A stretch of DNA of 64,000 nt from Myxococcaceae bacterium (lineage in GTDB: Bacteria > Myxococcota > Myxococcia > Myxococcales > Myxococcaceae): NCBI GenBank assembly GCA_016926755.1, contig JAFGNZ010000081.1:22682-86681 (forward strand), written 5' to 3'. The notes below the pieces were generated by a model, which was not told the origin of the DNA, did not search any database, and saw only the letters and a program-made list of their open reading frames with translations. This document shows, in pieces, positions 52,562 to 60,610 of this stretch. A program made the translations under genes and the position numbers. How positions within the stretch are numbered: the first letter of the stretch is position 1; each line of letters begins with the position of its first letter.

Positions 52562-53218
52562 TCAGGAGTCGCGTGGGGCCCAGCAGACCTCTACGACGCC
52601 CGATGCATCAGCGCTGGTGCAAAAGAGATAATCCCAAAATCCTTTGTCGGTCGAGGCCGCCCCTTTGCCCCCGACAGCCTTGCAGAGGTGAAGCGCCTCA
52701 TGGACCATTGCTTTGGCCAGAGTATCGACCTTGTCAAATCCCCAGAGTCCCTCTCCGAAGCAGAGCGCCCATTTGAATTCGGCTCGCGTCCTATCATCGA
52801 TCGGGCAGGTCTCCCCCCAGCGAGGGGCCCAGAGAACGGCACCATAAATAGTGCTCTTGGTGCCTACAGGAGCCTTGGCAGGGAAATCGAGAATGTACGC
52901 CTCTGGCTAGGTTCCCTCAGCGAGAAACTGGCAGACGTTACAGGGAAGGCCCTTTTGGCACTCTTCAGATGGAGATCTGCCGCCGCTGCAGCCCATCTTG
53001 CTTTTGGCGATAGCCAGTGCTGCATTCCAGTTTGGGCAGTCGCCCTTCAAGATATAAGCAGCGGTCAATTTGTGTATCTCCGAAAGAACCATGGAACTCC
53101 GGGAGAGCGTCTCCTGAGATTCATCATCAGTTTCAGGGAATTGACGCTCGCTATAGTCAAGGTGGGCAGTGGAGCAGTTCAGTAGAATGAGACTGGAAAT
53201 GATCCAGCCGGTCTTCAT
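52562..53218 (-). pseudogene. HExxH-containing secreted lipoprotein gene interrupted by an in-frame TAG
   Basis: From the ATG at 53218 the frame encodes 103 residues, beginning with a signal peptide and lipobox 'LILLNC' (Cys15), and stops at TAG 52907-52909. The same frame then stays open for another 114 codons to a TGA at 52562-52564. The distal part reads like protein: 'PEAYILDFPAKAPVG', 'YGAVLWAPRWGETCPIDD', 'AMVHEALHLCKAVGG' with a zinc-type HEALH motif, and 'DYLFCTSADASGVVEVCW'. There is no good start for the second half. I interpret the locus as one gene of 218 codons broken by a nonsense change, or a base-call error. Cys-rich; possibly a metallopeptidase-like protein. GC is lower than in neighbours. 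Confidence 0.65.
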
Positions 53219-53363
53219 TTCCCCCCCTCGGATTTGTCGCTCTTGATCTCCGCTGCGCTCATTATACTACGGCTCACCCTACTGGCTCCTCGCCCCAGTC
53301 GGGGTTCCCTGATCGTTTCGAGAGGCTCGCGCGCGGGGCCGGGCTGGCATAAAGGGACGCGCC

Positions 53364-54392
53364 ATGAACGAGAACGTACGGATCGCCGTGGTGGGCGCCA
53401 CGGGGGTGGTGGGCCGCGAGGTGCTCTCCGCGCTCCTCGAGCAGGGCGTGCCCTCCGAGCAACTCTCCGTGCTCGCCTCCGAGCGCTCCCAGGCGGTGGA
53501 GCTCGACTACGGCGAGGACACCGTGGAGGTGGAGAAGGCCACCCCAGAGTCCTTCCGGGGCATCGGGCTGGCCCTGCTGGCCACTCCCCCGAGCGTCTCC
53601 CGCACGCTGGCTCCGGCCGCGCAGGCCGCGGGCGCGTGGGTGGTGGATGCCAGCCCCGCCTTCCGCGCCGACGGCAACGTGCCCCTGGTGCTCCCCACCT
53701 TCAACCCGGAGGTGCTGGGGGCCACCTTCAAGGGCCGCATCATCAGCGTCCCCTCCGCGGTGACGAGCGCCCTCGTCTCCCTCCTCGCCCCCCTCCACAA
53801 GGCCTTCGGCGTCGTCCGGGCCCAGGTGACGGCGATGATGGGCACCTCCTCGGCGGGCGTGGGCGGGGTGAACGAGCTGGAGAAGCAGACCGCCGGCCTG
53901 CTCTCCGGGCGGGAGCCGGAGGCGCACGTCTTCCCCCACCGCATCGGCTTCAACCTGGTGCCCCAGGTGGGCGCCTTCATGGCCAACTCCCCGTGGACGG
54001 AGGAGGAGGCGGGCTGGACGCTGGAGGCGGCTCGGCTGTTCGGCGCCCGAGGAGAGACGCCCGTCATCGCCGGCACCGCCGTGCAGGTGCCCACCTTCTA
54101 TGGCCACGGGCTGAGCCTCCACGTCCAGCTCAAGGTGGCCGCTCCCGTGGAGCAGGCGCGCGCCGCGCTCAAGACGTCCCCCGCCCTCAAGGTGCTGGAT
54201 GCGCCCGGGGAGAAGGTCTACCCCATGCCCATGCTCCTCACCGCCGACCCGACGATCCACGTCGGCCGCCTGCGCACCTTTCCCCAGGCGCCCGAGTGGC
54301 TCACCCTCTTCGCCGCCGTGGACAACGCCGGCCGCGGCGCCGCGCTCAACCTGGTGGAGGCCGGCCTGGGGCTGCTCGCGCGTCCCGCCTGA
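53364..54392 (+). CDS. aspartate-semialdehyde-dehydrogenase-like protein lacking the catalytic Cys
   Basis: A 342-residue protein with the Asd/ArgC fold: NADP-binding 'IAVVGATGVVGREVLSALLE', 'VVDASPAFRADGNVPLVLP' and 'VQVPTFYGHGLSLHV'. Asd needs a Cys in the motif N-P-N-C-S/T-T; here the aligned stretch is 'SVPSAVTSALV' with Ala132 at the Cys position. The Arg before the active-site His is Gln241, while His248 is kept. It should therefore not make aspartate semialdehyde. It resembles the Usg-1 type of inactive Asd paralogue. Databases will probably name it Asd. Role unknown, perhaps regulatory or structural. Confidence 0.85.
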   Translation: MNENVRIAVVGATGVVGREVLSALLEQGVPSEQLSVLASERSQAVELDYGEDTVEVEKATPESFRGIGLALLATPPSVSRTLAPAAQAAGAWVVDASPAFRADGNVPLVLPTFNPEVLGATFKGRIISVPSAVTSALVSLLAPLHKAFGVVRAQVTAMMGTSSAGVGGVNELEKQTAGLLSGREPEAHVFPHRIGFNLVPQVGAFMANSPWTEEEAGWTLEAARLFGARGETPVIAGTAVQVPTFYGHGLSLHVQLKVAAPVEQARAALKTSPALKVLDAPGEKVYPMPMLLTADPTIHVGRLRTFPQAPEWLTLFAAVDNAGRGAALNLVEAGLGLLARPA

Positions 54393-54407
54393 CAATTTGG
54401 CACACCG

Positions 54408-54442
54408 CCCAGGCCAGACTTGCCCATTTGGCGTGGCCTGGG
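54408..54442. repeat. inverted repeat after the Asd-like gene
   Basis: CCCAGGCCA and TGGCCTGGG form perfect 9-bp arms around a 17-base loop, 16 bases after the Asd-like stop. There is no T tract, so it is either a weak terminator or an operator for the gene starting at 54520. Confidence 0.5.
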
Positions 54443-54519
54443 GGGACGGTGCGCAGGGGAATGAAGGGGGCGCCCCCCCGTTTCAGCTGGCCCCCCACTT
54501 GCTAGGGTCTCCTCCGTCC

Positions 54520-55395
54520 ATGCGTTCCCTTCTGATTGCCCTGACGTTTACCGCCTCCACGGCCCTGGCTCAGACCACGGGCACGATCGTCCTGTTGACG
54601 CCGAACAATGAGACGAGCCTCCGGGTCGGGAAGAAATGTGACCTGGCTCGGACCGTCAACTGGACCTACAACGGTTCCACCGTGACGTGCTCGGATCTGC
54701 GGATCTGGCTCGCCTCCGGCACCTCGTGCGCGGAAGAGCCGCCCGCTGACTCCAAGGAGCTGGACCGGGTGACCCAGGCTGAGTTGGCGGCGCAGCGCAC
54801 GGGCCAGGTCACGTTCGAGGTGCAGGATCTGCCGGGCTTCACTGACGAGGCGCCGTGCCCCGTGGCGGACCGGGAGGATGACTACCGGCTGTGCGCCTCG
54901 ATCAAGCTGTCCGGCGCCGTCGACTGTGGCTCCGGCACCTTCCAGAAAGATGACATCGAGATCGTCTACGACACGAAGCCTCCGGCCGTGCCCACCATCG
55001 AGAGCGTCGCGGCGCTGGACTCGGCCCTCTCCATCCGGGTGAATCCGCCGGATGACGCCAGCAAGGTCCACCTCTCTATCGAGCGGGCGGATGGCACGGG
55101 GAGCGCTTGGGAGATGAATCAGTCCGTGGATCAGACGCTGTTCCGGGTAGAGAACCTGGAGAACGGCGTGACGTATCGCGTCACCGCCCAGTCGGAGGAT
55201 TCGGCGGAGAACAGGAGCGCGGCCTCGGCGCCGCAGGAGGGCACGCCCATCCCCACCCGCGGCTTCTTCGACCGATACGTCGAGGCTCAAGGGGCGGAGA
55301 CGGGGGGCTGCGGCGCGGCGGCGGGCGGTCTTGCGGGCGGCTGGGTGCTGGCCGTCCTGGGGTTCTGGCTGTCTTCAAGGAGAAACCGGTCATGA
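54520..55395 (+). CDS. MYXO-CTERM-anchored surface protein (MXAN_2561-like)
   Basis: A 291-residue exported protein with a cleavable signal peptide ('FTASTALAQT', to about residue 18). A Cys-containing N-terminal domain (C at 'KKCDLARTVNW', 'TCSDLRIWL', 'TSCAEEPPA', 'APCPVAD', 'RLCASI', 'VDCGSG') precedes a fibronectin-III-like domain ('PAVPTIESVAALDSALSI', 'ENGVTYRVTAQSEDSA'). The tail GGC at about 262-264 plus a hydrophobic helix and RRNRS is a MYXO-CTERM-type sorting signal, so it should be displayed on the surface. It overlaps the next gene (barrel protein) in ATGA. I think this is the MXAN_2561/2562 pair of M. xanthus. Confidence 0.8.
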   Translation: MRSLLIALTFTASTALAQTTGTIVLLTPNNETSLRVGKKCDLARTVNWTYNGSTVTCSDLRIWLASGTSCAEEPPADSKELDRVTQAELAAQRTGQVTFEVQDLPGFTDEAPCPVADREDDYRLCASIKLSGAVDCGSGTFQKDDIEIVYDTKPPAVPTIESVAALDSALSIRVNPPDDASKVHLSIERADGTGSAWEMNQSVDQTLFRVENLENGVTYRVTAQSEDSAENRSAASAPQEGTPIPTRGFFDRYVEAQGAETGGCGAAAGGLAGGWVLAVLGFWLSSRRNRS

Positions 55396-56117
55396 GTCGA
55401 GCAGTGGCCCTTGGCATCGTCGCGCTCCTGGGCGCACTGCCGAGCCAGGCGCTGGAGGTTTCCGATGCGCCCACACGGCTCTTGCGCTCGCCGCGCACGG
55501 GCGCCGTGGAGTTGAAGCTGGGTGGGTACAAGCCGCGGATCGACACGGAGGAGGGCCTCTCCGGCCGCCCCTACGCGGACACCTTCGGCAACGAGTCGAT
55601 GCTGCTCTTCGAGGTGGAGCTGCAGCGCTACTTCTACCAGGGCATGGGCTCCGCGGGGCTGGGCTTCTCCGCGGGCTACGCGGAGAAGTACGCGGACGCC
55701 GTCACGAGGACGGGCGAGCCGGCCCTGGAGAAGACGGCGCTCAAGGTGGTGCCGCTGAAGCTCAACGGCCTCTACAAGTTCGACTACGCGGCGTTCCGGT
55801 GGGGTGTCCCGCTGGTGCCCTACGGCAAGCTGGGGCTCATCTACATGCCCTGGTGGATCAACAAGGGCAGCGACACCCAGCTGGTGGACGGCCGCGAGGC
55901 CAAGGGCGGCCGGTGGGGCTATGGCCTCACGCTGGGCGCCTCGTTCCTGCTGGACGTGCTGGAGCCCCGGCTCGCGCGGGACTTCGACTCGGACCTCGGC
56001 GTCAACCACAGCTACTTCTTCGCGGAGTGGACGTACGCTGAAGTGAACAACTTCGGCGGCTCGGGGCTGGTTCTCTCCAGCCGACACTGGATGTTTGGGC
56101 TGGCCTTGGACTACTAG
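55392..56117 (+). CDS. outer-membrane beta-barrel protein (MXAN_2562-like)
   Basis: A 241-residue exported protein with a signal peptide ending at about 'LPSQALE' (residue 20). It has regularly alternating amphipathic strands ('GAVELKLGGYKPRIDTEEGL', 'GSAGLGFSAGYAEKYADAV', 'LVPYGKLGLIYMPWWI') and a terminal 'WMFGLALDY' with C-terminal Tyr, typical of outer-membrane barrels of eight to ten strands. ATG 55392 overlaps the preceding gene stop in ATGA. The pair may act as a barrel with its surface-anchored partner, by inference from coupling. No substrate or process is known. Confidence 0.8.
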   Translation: MSRAVALGIVALLGALPSQALEVSDAPTRLLRSPRTGAVELKLGGYKPRIDTEEGLSGRPYADTFGNESMLLFEVELQRYFYQGMGSAGLGFSAGYAEKYADAVTRTGEPALEKTALKVVPLKLNGLYKFDYAAFRWGVPLVPYGKLGLIYMPWWINKGSDTQLVDGREAKGGRWGYGLTLGASFLLDVLEPRLARDFDSDLGVNHSYFFAEWTYAEVNNFGGSGLVLSSRHWMFGLALDY

Positions 56118-56126
56118 ACCGCTTCC

Positions 56127-57917
56127 ATGCGGTCTCCCTCTCGCCTGTCCCTGAAAGTCCCGCTGTCCGTCCTCTCGCTGGTGGCCGTGGGCCTGGTGGC
56201 CCCCGGCTGCCGCCACGCGGTGAAGCCCGATCTGGGGCCCGACCGCACGGTGGAGGCGGGCGTGCCAGTGGAGCTCGGCTCCGCCCAGGAGGGCGCGGCC
56301 GAGGTGTCCTGGGACTTCGGGGATGGCACGCCGGCCCGGGCGGCCGCCCGCACCTCCCACGCCTTCGCGCGCTCCGGCACGTACACGGTGCGGGCGCTGG
56401 AGGGCACGAAGGAGGTGGGGCGGGTGCAGCTCACCGTGGTGCCGCGGCCGGTGCTGCGCGCCATCCCCGCGGACGCCACCGTGGCCATCCATGTGCCCCA
56501 GCTGCGCGGCTCGGTGGAGCCGCTGGTGGAGTTCTACGAGCGGCTGGTCGGCCCGGAGCTCGCGCGGCGGCAGATCGAGGAGGCGCCCTTCCTGCCGATG
56601 GTGCTCCAGAGCGTGCGGGGCACCTCCACGGCGGTGGATCCAGAGGAGGGCTTCGGGCTGTTCTCGGTGCCTGCCTTCGAGGGCTCGGTGGCGCTGCTGG
56701 GGGTGACGGATGGGCAGGCGGCCCTGGATGCGGTGGTCCAGGAGTTCGAGGCCGGAGGGCACCCGATCCAGCGGAAGGAGGACGGCAGCGTCGTCATCGG
56801 GCTCAGCCAGGAGGAGCCAGTCACCGCCTTCCTGGATCGCGGCTACCTGTACCTGGCGATGCCGGACGAGGAGGAGCCCCAGGAGGGCGCGCCGGTGGAG
56901 ACGCAGGCCGCGCTGCCGGACGTGGAGGGGCTGCGCCGGCACATCGCGGGCTTCACCGGCCCCGGCGTGTCCGAGTCGCCCCTGCTGACGCAGCTGCGGG
57001 GCAAGGTGGCGGAGGGCCACGTGTACCTCTTCACCCGCTTCCCGGAGAAGGAGCAGGAGGGTGGGTTCCCCGGCTTCTTCTCCTCGCTCCGGGTGACGGA
57101 CGGCCGGGCGGAGCTGGATGGCTTCATGGCCGCGGACAAGCCGGTGCTCCAGGGCAAGCCGGGCCCGGTGCCCGAGCTGCTGCAGCGGGCCCCCGTGGGG
57201 CCGGTCGCCGCGGGGATGCTGTCCATTCCTCCGGAGGAGCTGGCCTCGTGGATCTTCGGGGCGCCGGGCTCGACGCGGCGCGCGGAGGCGCTGGAGAGCT
57301 GGCGCCAGGAGGGGATCGACGCCGAGGCGCTGTTTGGCGCGGTGCGAGGGGACGTGACGCTGCTGGTCTACTTCGACGCGCCGACCTTCTATCGGAACTT
57401 CCTCGTCAACAAGCGGCCCGAGCCGCGCGGCTCCGTGCTGCTGGAGGCGGGCCTCACGCGCGCCGAGCCGGTGGTGGCGGCGCTCACCCGGGCGTTCGAG
57501 TCGGGCTCGATGAAGGTGGAGACGGTGAAGGAGAACAACGTCACCCGGTTCCGGATGCGCGTGATGGATCAGCCGCTGGTGCTCACCGTGGCGGCGGATC
57601 GCCTGACGCTCCAGGCGGGCGAGGCGCTGGAGGCGAGGCCTCGGGGGAATGTGGGGGCGGGGCTGCGGGAGCGCTTCGGGGGCGAGGCCTTCGGACCGAG
57701 CCACCTGTCGCTGATGGTGGACATGGGCCGGCTGCGCGCGGAGCTGGAGGCGCCCCAGCAGGTGCCGGGGGTTCCTCCGGGGCAGCTCGGCGCGGCGAAG
57801 GCCTTTGGTGAGGCGTTCCTGGATCAGCTCACGCCCTTCGATCATGCCTTCCTGGACTTCACTCCCGAGCAGGGCGGGGCTCGGCTGCGCGGGCGGGTCG
57901 TCCTGAGGGTGCGCTGA
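56127..57917 (+). CDS. PKD-domain lipoprotein
   Basis: A 596-residue exported lipoprotein; lipobox 'LVAPGC' puts Cys at residue 28. A PKD-like domain at about 35-110 has the signature 'VSWDFGDGTPA' and 'SHAFARSGTYTVRAL'. The remaining ~480 residues are alternating helices and strands with no family I recognise; segments such as 'ADATVAIHVPQLRGSVEPLV' and 'VAAGMLSIPPEELASWIFGA' recall DUF3352-like proteins of the cell surface. No catalytic motif is seen. It begins ten bases after the barrel gene and ends one base before the MoaD-MoaE fusion, so it is in the middle of a five-gene transcript. Confidence 0.75.
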   Translation: MRSPSRLSLKVPLSVLSLVAVGLVAPGCRHAVKPDLGPDRTVEAGVPVELGSAQEGAAEVSWDFGDGTPARAAARTSHAFARSGTYTVRALEGTKEVGRVQLTVVPRPVLRAIPADATVAIHVPQLRGSVEPLVEFYERLVGPELARRQIEEAPFLPMVLQSVRGTSTAVDPEEGFGLFSVPAFEGSVALLGVTDGQAALDAVVQEFEAGGHPIQRKEDGSVVIGLSQEEPVTAFLDRGYLYLAMPDEEEPQEGAPVETQAALPDVEGLRRHIAGFTGPGVSESPLLTQLRGKVAEGHVYLFTRFPEKEQEGGFPGFFSSLRVTDGRAELDGFMAADKPVLQGKPGPVPELLQRAPVGPVAAGMLSIPPEELASWIFGAPGSTRRAEALESWRQEGIDAEALFGAVRGDVTLLVYFDAPTFYRNFLVNKRPEPRGSVLLEAGLTRAEPVVAALTRAFESGSMKVETVKENNVTRFRMRVMDQPLVLTVAADRLTLQAGEALEARPRGNVGAGLRERFGGEAFGPSHLSLMVDMGRLRAELEAPQQVPGVPPGQLGAAKAFGEAFLDQLTPFDHAFLDFTPEQGGARLRGRVVLRVR

Positions 57918-57918
57918 G

Positions 57919-58581
57919 ATGGCCGCGATCACCGTCCTCTACTTCGCCGCGGCGCGCGAGCGCGTGGGAGCCCAGCGAGAGGCGCTGGAGGTGGCTGGGA
58001 GCGCGCGGGTGCGGGACGTGCTCGGGCTGCTGGCCGAGCGCCACCCGGCGCTGGGGCCGCTGCTGCCGCACCTGCGGGTGGCGGTGAACCACGAGTTCGT
58101 GGACGCGGAGGCCGAGGTGCCGGCGGGGGCGGAGCTGGCGCTCATCCCGCCGGTGGCGGGGGGCTCGGGGCTGTTCTCGGTGGTGGATCGGCCGCTGCGG
58201 CTGGAGGAGGTGGTGGCGGCGGTGTCGGGGGAGGCGTACGGAGGGCTGGTCACCTTCTCGGGCTCGGTGCGAAACCAGACGCGGGGCCGGCGGGTGTTGA
58301 GGCTCGAGTACGAGGCCTATCCGCCCATGGCGGAGAAGCGGCTGGCGGCCATCGGCGCGGAGGTGGCGGAGCGCTTCGGCGGCACTCGGCTGGCGATCAT
58401 GCACCGGGTGGGGACGCTGATGCCGGGGGAGCTGGCGGTGGTGATCGCCGCGGCGGCGCCGCACCGCAAGGAGGCGTTCCTGGCCTGCGAGCACGCCATC
58501 GAGCGGCTCAAGCAGGACGTGCCGATCTGGAAGAAGGAGTTCTACGAGGACGGCGAGGTCTGGGTCGGCCTGGGCCCCTAG
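57919..58581 (+). CDS. moaX: MoaD-MoaE fusion, molybdopterin synthase
   Basis: A 220-residue fusion of both subunits of molybdopterin synthase, which inserts two sulfurs into precursor Z. Residues 1-82 are MoaD, a ubiquitin-like fold ('ITVLYFAAARERVGAQREAL') ending in 'LIPPVAGG' (Gly81-Gly82). Residues about 84-220 are MoaE: 'YGGLVTFSGSVRNQTRGRRV', 'LEYEAYPPMAEKRLA', 'HRVGTLMPGELAVV', 'HRKEAFLACEHAIERLK' and 'PIWKKEFYEDG' with the catalytic Lys. The Gly-Gly must be a free C-terminus to carry the thiocarboxylate, so processing is implied, as for M. tuberculosis MoaX. Its TAG stop shares CTAG with the convergent gene. Confidence 0.92.
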   Translation: MAAITVLYFAAARERVGAQREALEVAGSARVRDVLGLLAERHPALGPLLPHLRVAVNHEFVDAEAEVPAGAELALIPPVAGGSGLFSVVDRPLRLEEVVAAVSGEAYGGLVTFSGSVRNQTRGRRVLRLEYEAYPPMAEKRLAAIGAEVAERFGGTRLAIMHRVGTLMPGELAVVIAAAAPHRKEAFLACEHAIERLKQDVPIWKKEFYEDGEVWVGLGP

Positions 58582-59240
58582 TGGACGCTGAAGCTGGCGG
58601 GCACGGTGAGCTGGGTGCCCCCATCCGTCTTCTGCTGCTGCTTCTTCTCGTCCTCGTTCATGGGCCGCAGGGGCGTGTCGAGCCCCATCGCCTTGCGCCG
58701 CGCCTCCTCCTTCTCCTTCGCGGCCTGGAGCGCCCGCGCGTTGCTCTCCATCATCTTCTGCGGGGTCGGCCCCGCGATGAGGAAGCCCAGCGGCGCGCTC
58801 AGGAACAGGGCGATGACCATCGCCAGCCACCCGAGATCCTGCAGCCGGAACTGGCCCACCCGGTCCTTCGCCACCGAGTGCTGGAGGAGCAGGTGCAGCT
58901 CTCCCGCGGTGAGCCGCAGCGTGGTGCCCTCGGGCAGCTCCACGCTCGCGCGGCCCTCGTGCTGCACGAGCTGGGACTCTGGAACGTCGTGGAAGGCATC
59001 CCTGTGCGTGCTGCGCTGCAGCGTGACGCCTGGAGGGATGAAGACGCGGTAGCCGCGCTCGGTCCGCTCGGCCAGGAGGACGGGCTCATCGGGCAGGCCG
59101 AAGCCATAGAGCGGCAGCGGCGCCTTCTCATCCGGGCCCGCGAGGACCCGTGGCTCCTCGGGGCCGAAGCTCCAGGCCTCGGACAGGGAGGTACCCCAGT
59201 ACAGCTCGCAGAAGAGACCAGCGTTCGCCTGGCGTTTCAT
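58578..59240 (-). CDS. single-pass membrane protein, possibly AgmX/GltJ-like N-terminal half
   Basis: A 220-residue protein from ATG 59240. The first ~140 residues are a soluble, strand-rich domain ('LFCELYWGTSLSEAWSFG', 'PLPLYGFGLPDEPVLLAERT', 'GYRVFIPPGVTLQRS'), then one transmembrane helix (about 145-165) and a charged tail. The N-terminal layout reminds me of cytoplasmic FHA-like regions in myxobacterial AgmX/PglI-type proteins, but the usual C-terminal TonB-like domain is missing. This comparison is from memory and weak. It follows the site-2 protease gene by 22 bases and ends in a CTAG stop shared with the MoaD-MoaE gene. Confidence 0.6.
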   Translation of the reverse strand: MKRQANAGLFCELYWGTSLSEAWSFGPEEPRVLAGPDEKAPLPLYGFGLPDEPVLLAERTERGYRVFIPPGVTLQRSTHRDAFHDVPESQLVQHEGRASVELPEGTTLRLTAGELHLLLQHSVAKDRVGQFRLQDLGWLAMVIALFLSAPLGFLIAGPTPQKMMESNARALQAAKEKEEARRKAMGLDTPLRPMNEDEKKQQQKTDGGTQLTVPASFSVH

Positions 59241-59262
59241 GGACCGTCCGAGAATAAGGCCT

Positions 59263-60600
59263 TCACCCCGCGTCAGCAGCGCCTGTCGCTCGCGGGAGGC
59301 CGCCCGCGTCCGGGGTTGGACCCGGCCCGGTCGGTCCTCCAGCATCCGGAGGAGGACTCCCCCCATCGGGTGCCACCCCAGCGCTGGCCGCCCTCCCGGC
59401 ATCCGGGGATGGACGCCCTGCGTCTGACACCACCTCGGGGCCGGGGGTTCCCCCCGCATCCGCCGAGGGGAGCCCGGCGTCGGAGCCTCCATCCTGGCCG
59501 CCCGAGCCCCCAGCATCCGGGAGAGCAGGCGCCGCCAGGCCTCCAGGCGTGGGCGCGCCCGGCTCCTTCGAGGGGGGCAGGGCCCGGCGAACCTCCGCGG
59601 CGGCGAGCGCCAGGATGGTGGCGATGATGGCCAGGAAGCCCACGGTGTTCGCCAGCGTCTCCACCCGAGGGGACACGGGCCGGCCGCGGGCCGACTCGAT
59701 GGCGAGGAAGAGCAGGCGCCCCCCATCCAACCCGGGCACGGGGACGAGGTGCAGCAGGGCGAGCGCCACCGAGATGGCCACCAGCACCCGGAGGAAGGAG
59801 TCCAGCCCGGTGGAGGCCGCGCCCGAGGACTGCCGCACCACCGCCACGGAGCTGGGAGCCTCCGCGAGCGGATCGGCTCCCCCCACCCACCTCCAGACGA
59901 GCTCGAGCGCCTCGGCGGCCACGCGCTGGGTGTGCACCAGGGACTGCACCAGGGCCTCGCCGGGGCTGTGCTTGCGATAGACGTACTGCTGGCTCACCCC
60001 GATGCGGCCCACGCCGCGCTCGTCGGGGCGGGGGCGCACCGGCACCACCCGGGGATCGCCCTGGCGCACCACGACGAGCGAGCGCTCACGGCCGGGCTCC
60101 TCGCCGATCAGCTCCACGAACTCCGACCAGCTCTTCACCGTCTTCCCATCCACGCTGAGGATGCGATCCCCCGGCAGCAGCTGCGCGCGCGCCGCCTCCG
60201 AGCCTGGCGTCACCGTGCCCACGGTGAGCGGCACCACCACGTGGGTGCCCGAGGTGTACAGCGCGAAGAGGAGGGCGAGGGCGAACAGGTAGTTGGCCAG
60301 CGAGCCGGCGAGCGTGATGAGCACCCGCTTCCAGCGGCGCTGCGCCGAGTAGCTGCGGGGATCTCCCGGCTCCAGCCCCGGCGCGTGGGGGTTCATCCCG
60401 TGGAGGGTGGCCGACGCGCCGAGGGGGATGGCCGCGATGACGTACTCCGTGCCGAACAGCCGGAAGGACAGCAGCGGCGGGCCGAAGCCCAGCGAGAAGC
60501 GGGGCACGCTCACGCCGAGCAGCCGCGCGGCCAGCAGGTGTCCCAGCTCGTGGACGGCCAGCAGCAGGCCGAGGGCGAGGAGGGCCAGGAGGGCGTACAT
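59263..60600 (-). CDS. M50 site-2-protease paralogue with DAG-rich tail
   Basis: A 445-residue inner-membrane protein. HELGH at 17-21 in the first helix, and 'VPGLDGGRLLFLAIE' with the third zinc ligand, make it an M50 metalloprotease like RseP. It has a single PDZ domain ('TPGSEAARAQLLPGDRILSV', about 135-215) and four predicted helices. The C-terminal ~100 residues are a low-complexity tail of repeated Asp-Ala-Gly-Gly and Ser-Pro-Asp units, probably disordered and facing the cytoplasm or periplasm. It is the second such protease in the window (the other is at 49342). It is cotranscribed with the Nudix gene before it. Substrate unknown. Confidence 0.88.
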   Translation of the reverse strand: MYALLALLALGLLLAVHELGHLLAARLLGVSVPRFSLGFGPPLLSFRLFGTEYVIAAIPLGASATLHGMNPHAPGLEPGDPRSYSAQRRWKRVLITLAGSLANYLFALALLFALYTSGTHVVVPLTVGTVTPGSEAARAQLLPGDRILSVDGKTVKSWSEFVELIGEEPGRERSLVVVRQGDPRVVPVRPRPDERGVGRIGVSQQYVYRKHSPGEALVQSLVHTQRVAAEALELVWRWVGGADPLAEAPSSVAVVRQSSGAASTGLDSFLRVLVAISVALALLHLVPVPGLDGGRLLFLAIESARGRPVSPRVETLANTVGFLAIIATILALAAAEVRRALPPSKEPGAPTPGGLAAPALPDAGGSGGQDGGSDAGLPSADAGGTPGPEVVSDAGRPSPDAGRAASAGVAPDGGSPPPDAGGPTGPGPTPDAGGLPRATGAADAG

Positions 60601-60610
60601 CCGCGGCGCT

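Noticed and set aside
52535..53185. 216-codon plus-strand open frame in the AT-richer island
   Set aside because: It is antisense to the amber-split lipoprotein gene, shows no motif or leader, and its openness follows from the opposite strand. The minus strand has a signal peptide, lipobox, Cys pattern and HExxH.
55287..57932. 881-codon minus-strand open frame opposite the barrel and PKD genes
   Set aside because: No leader or domain, composition of an antisense frame, while plus-strand genes have signal peptides and a PKD motif.
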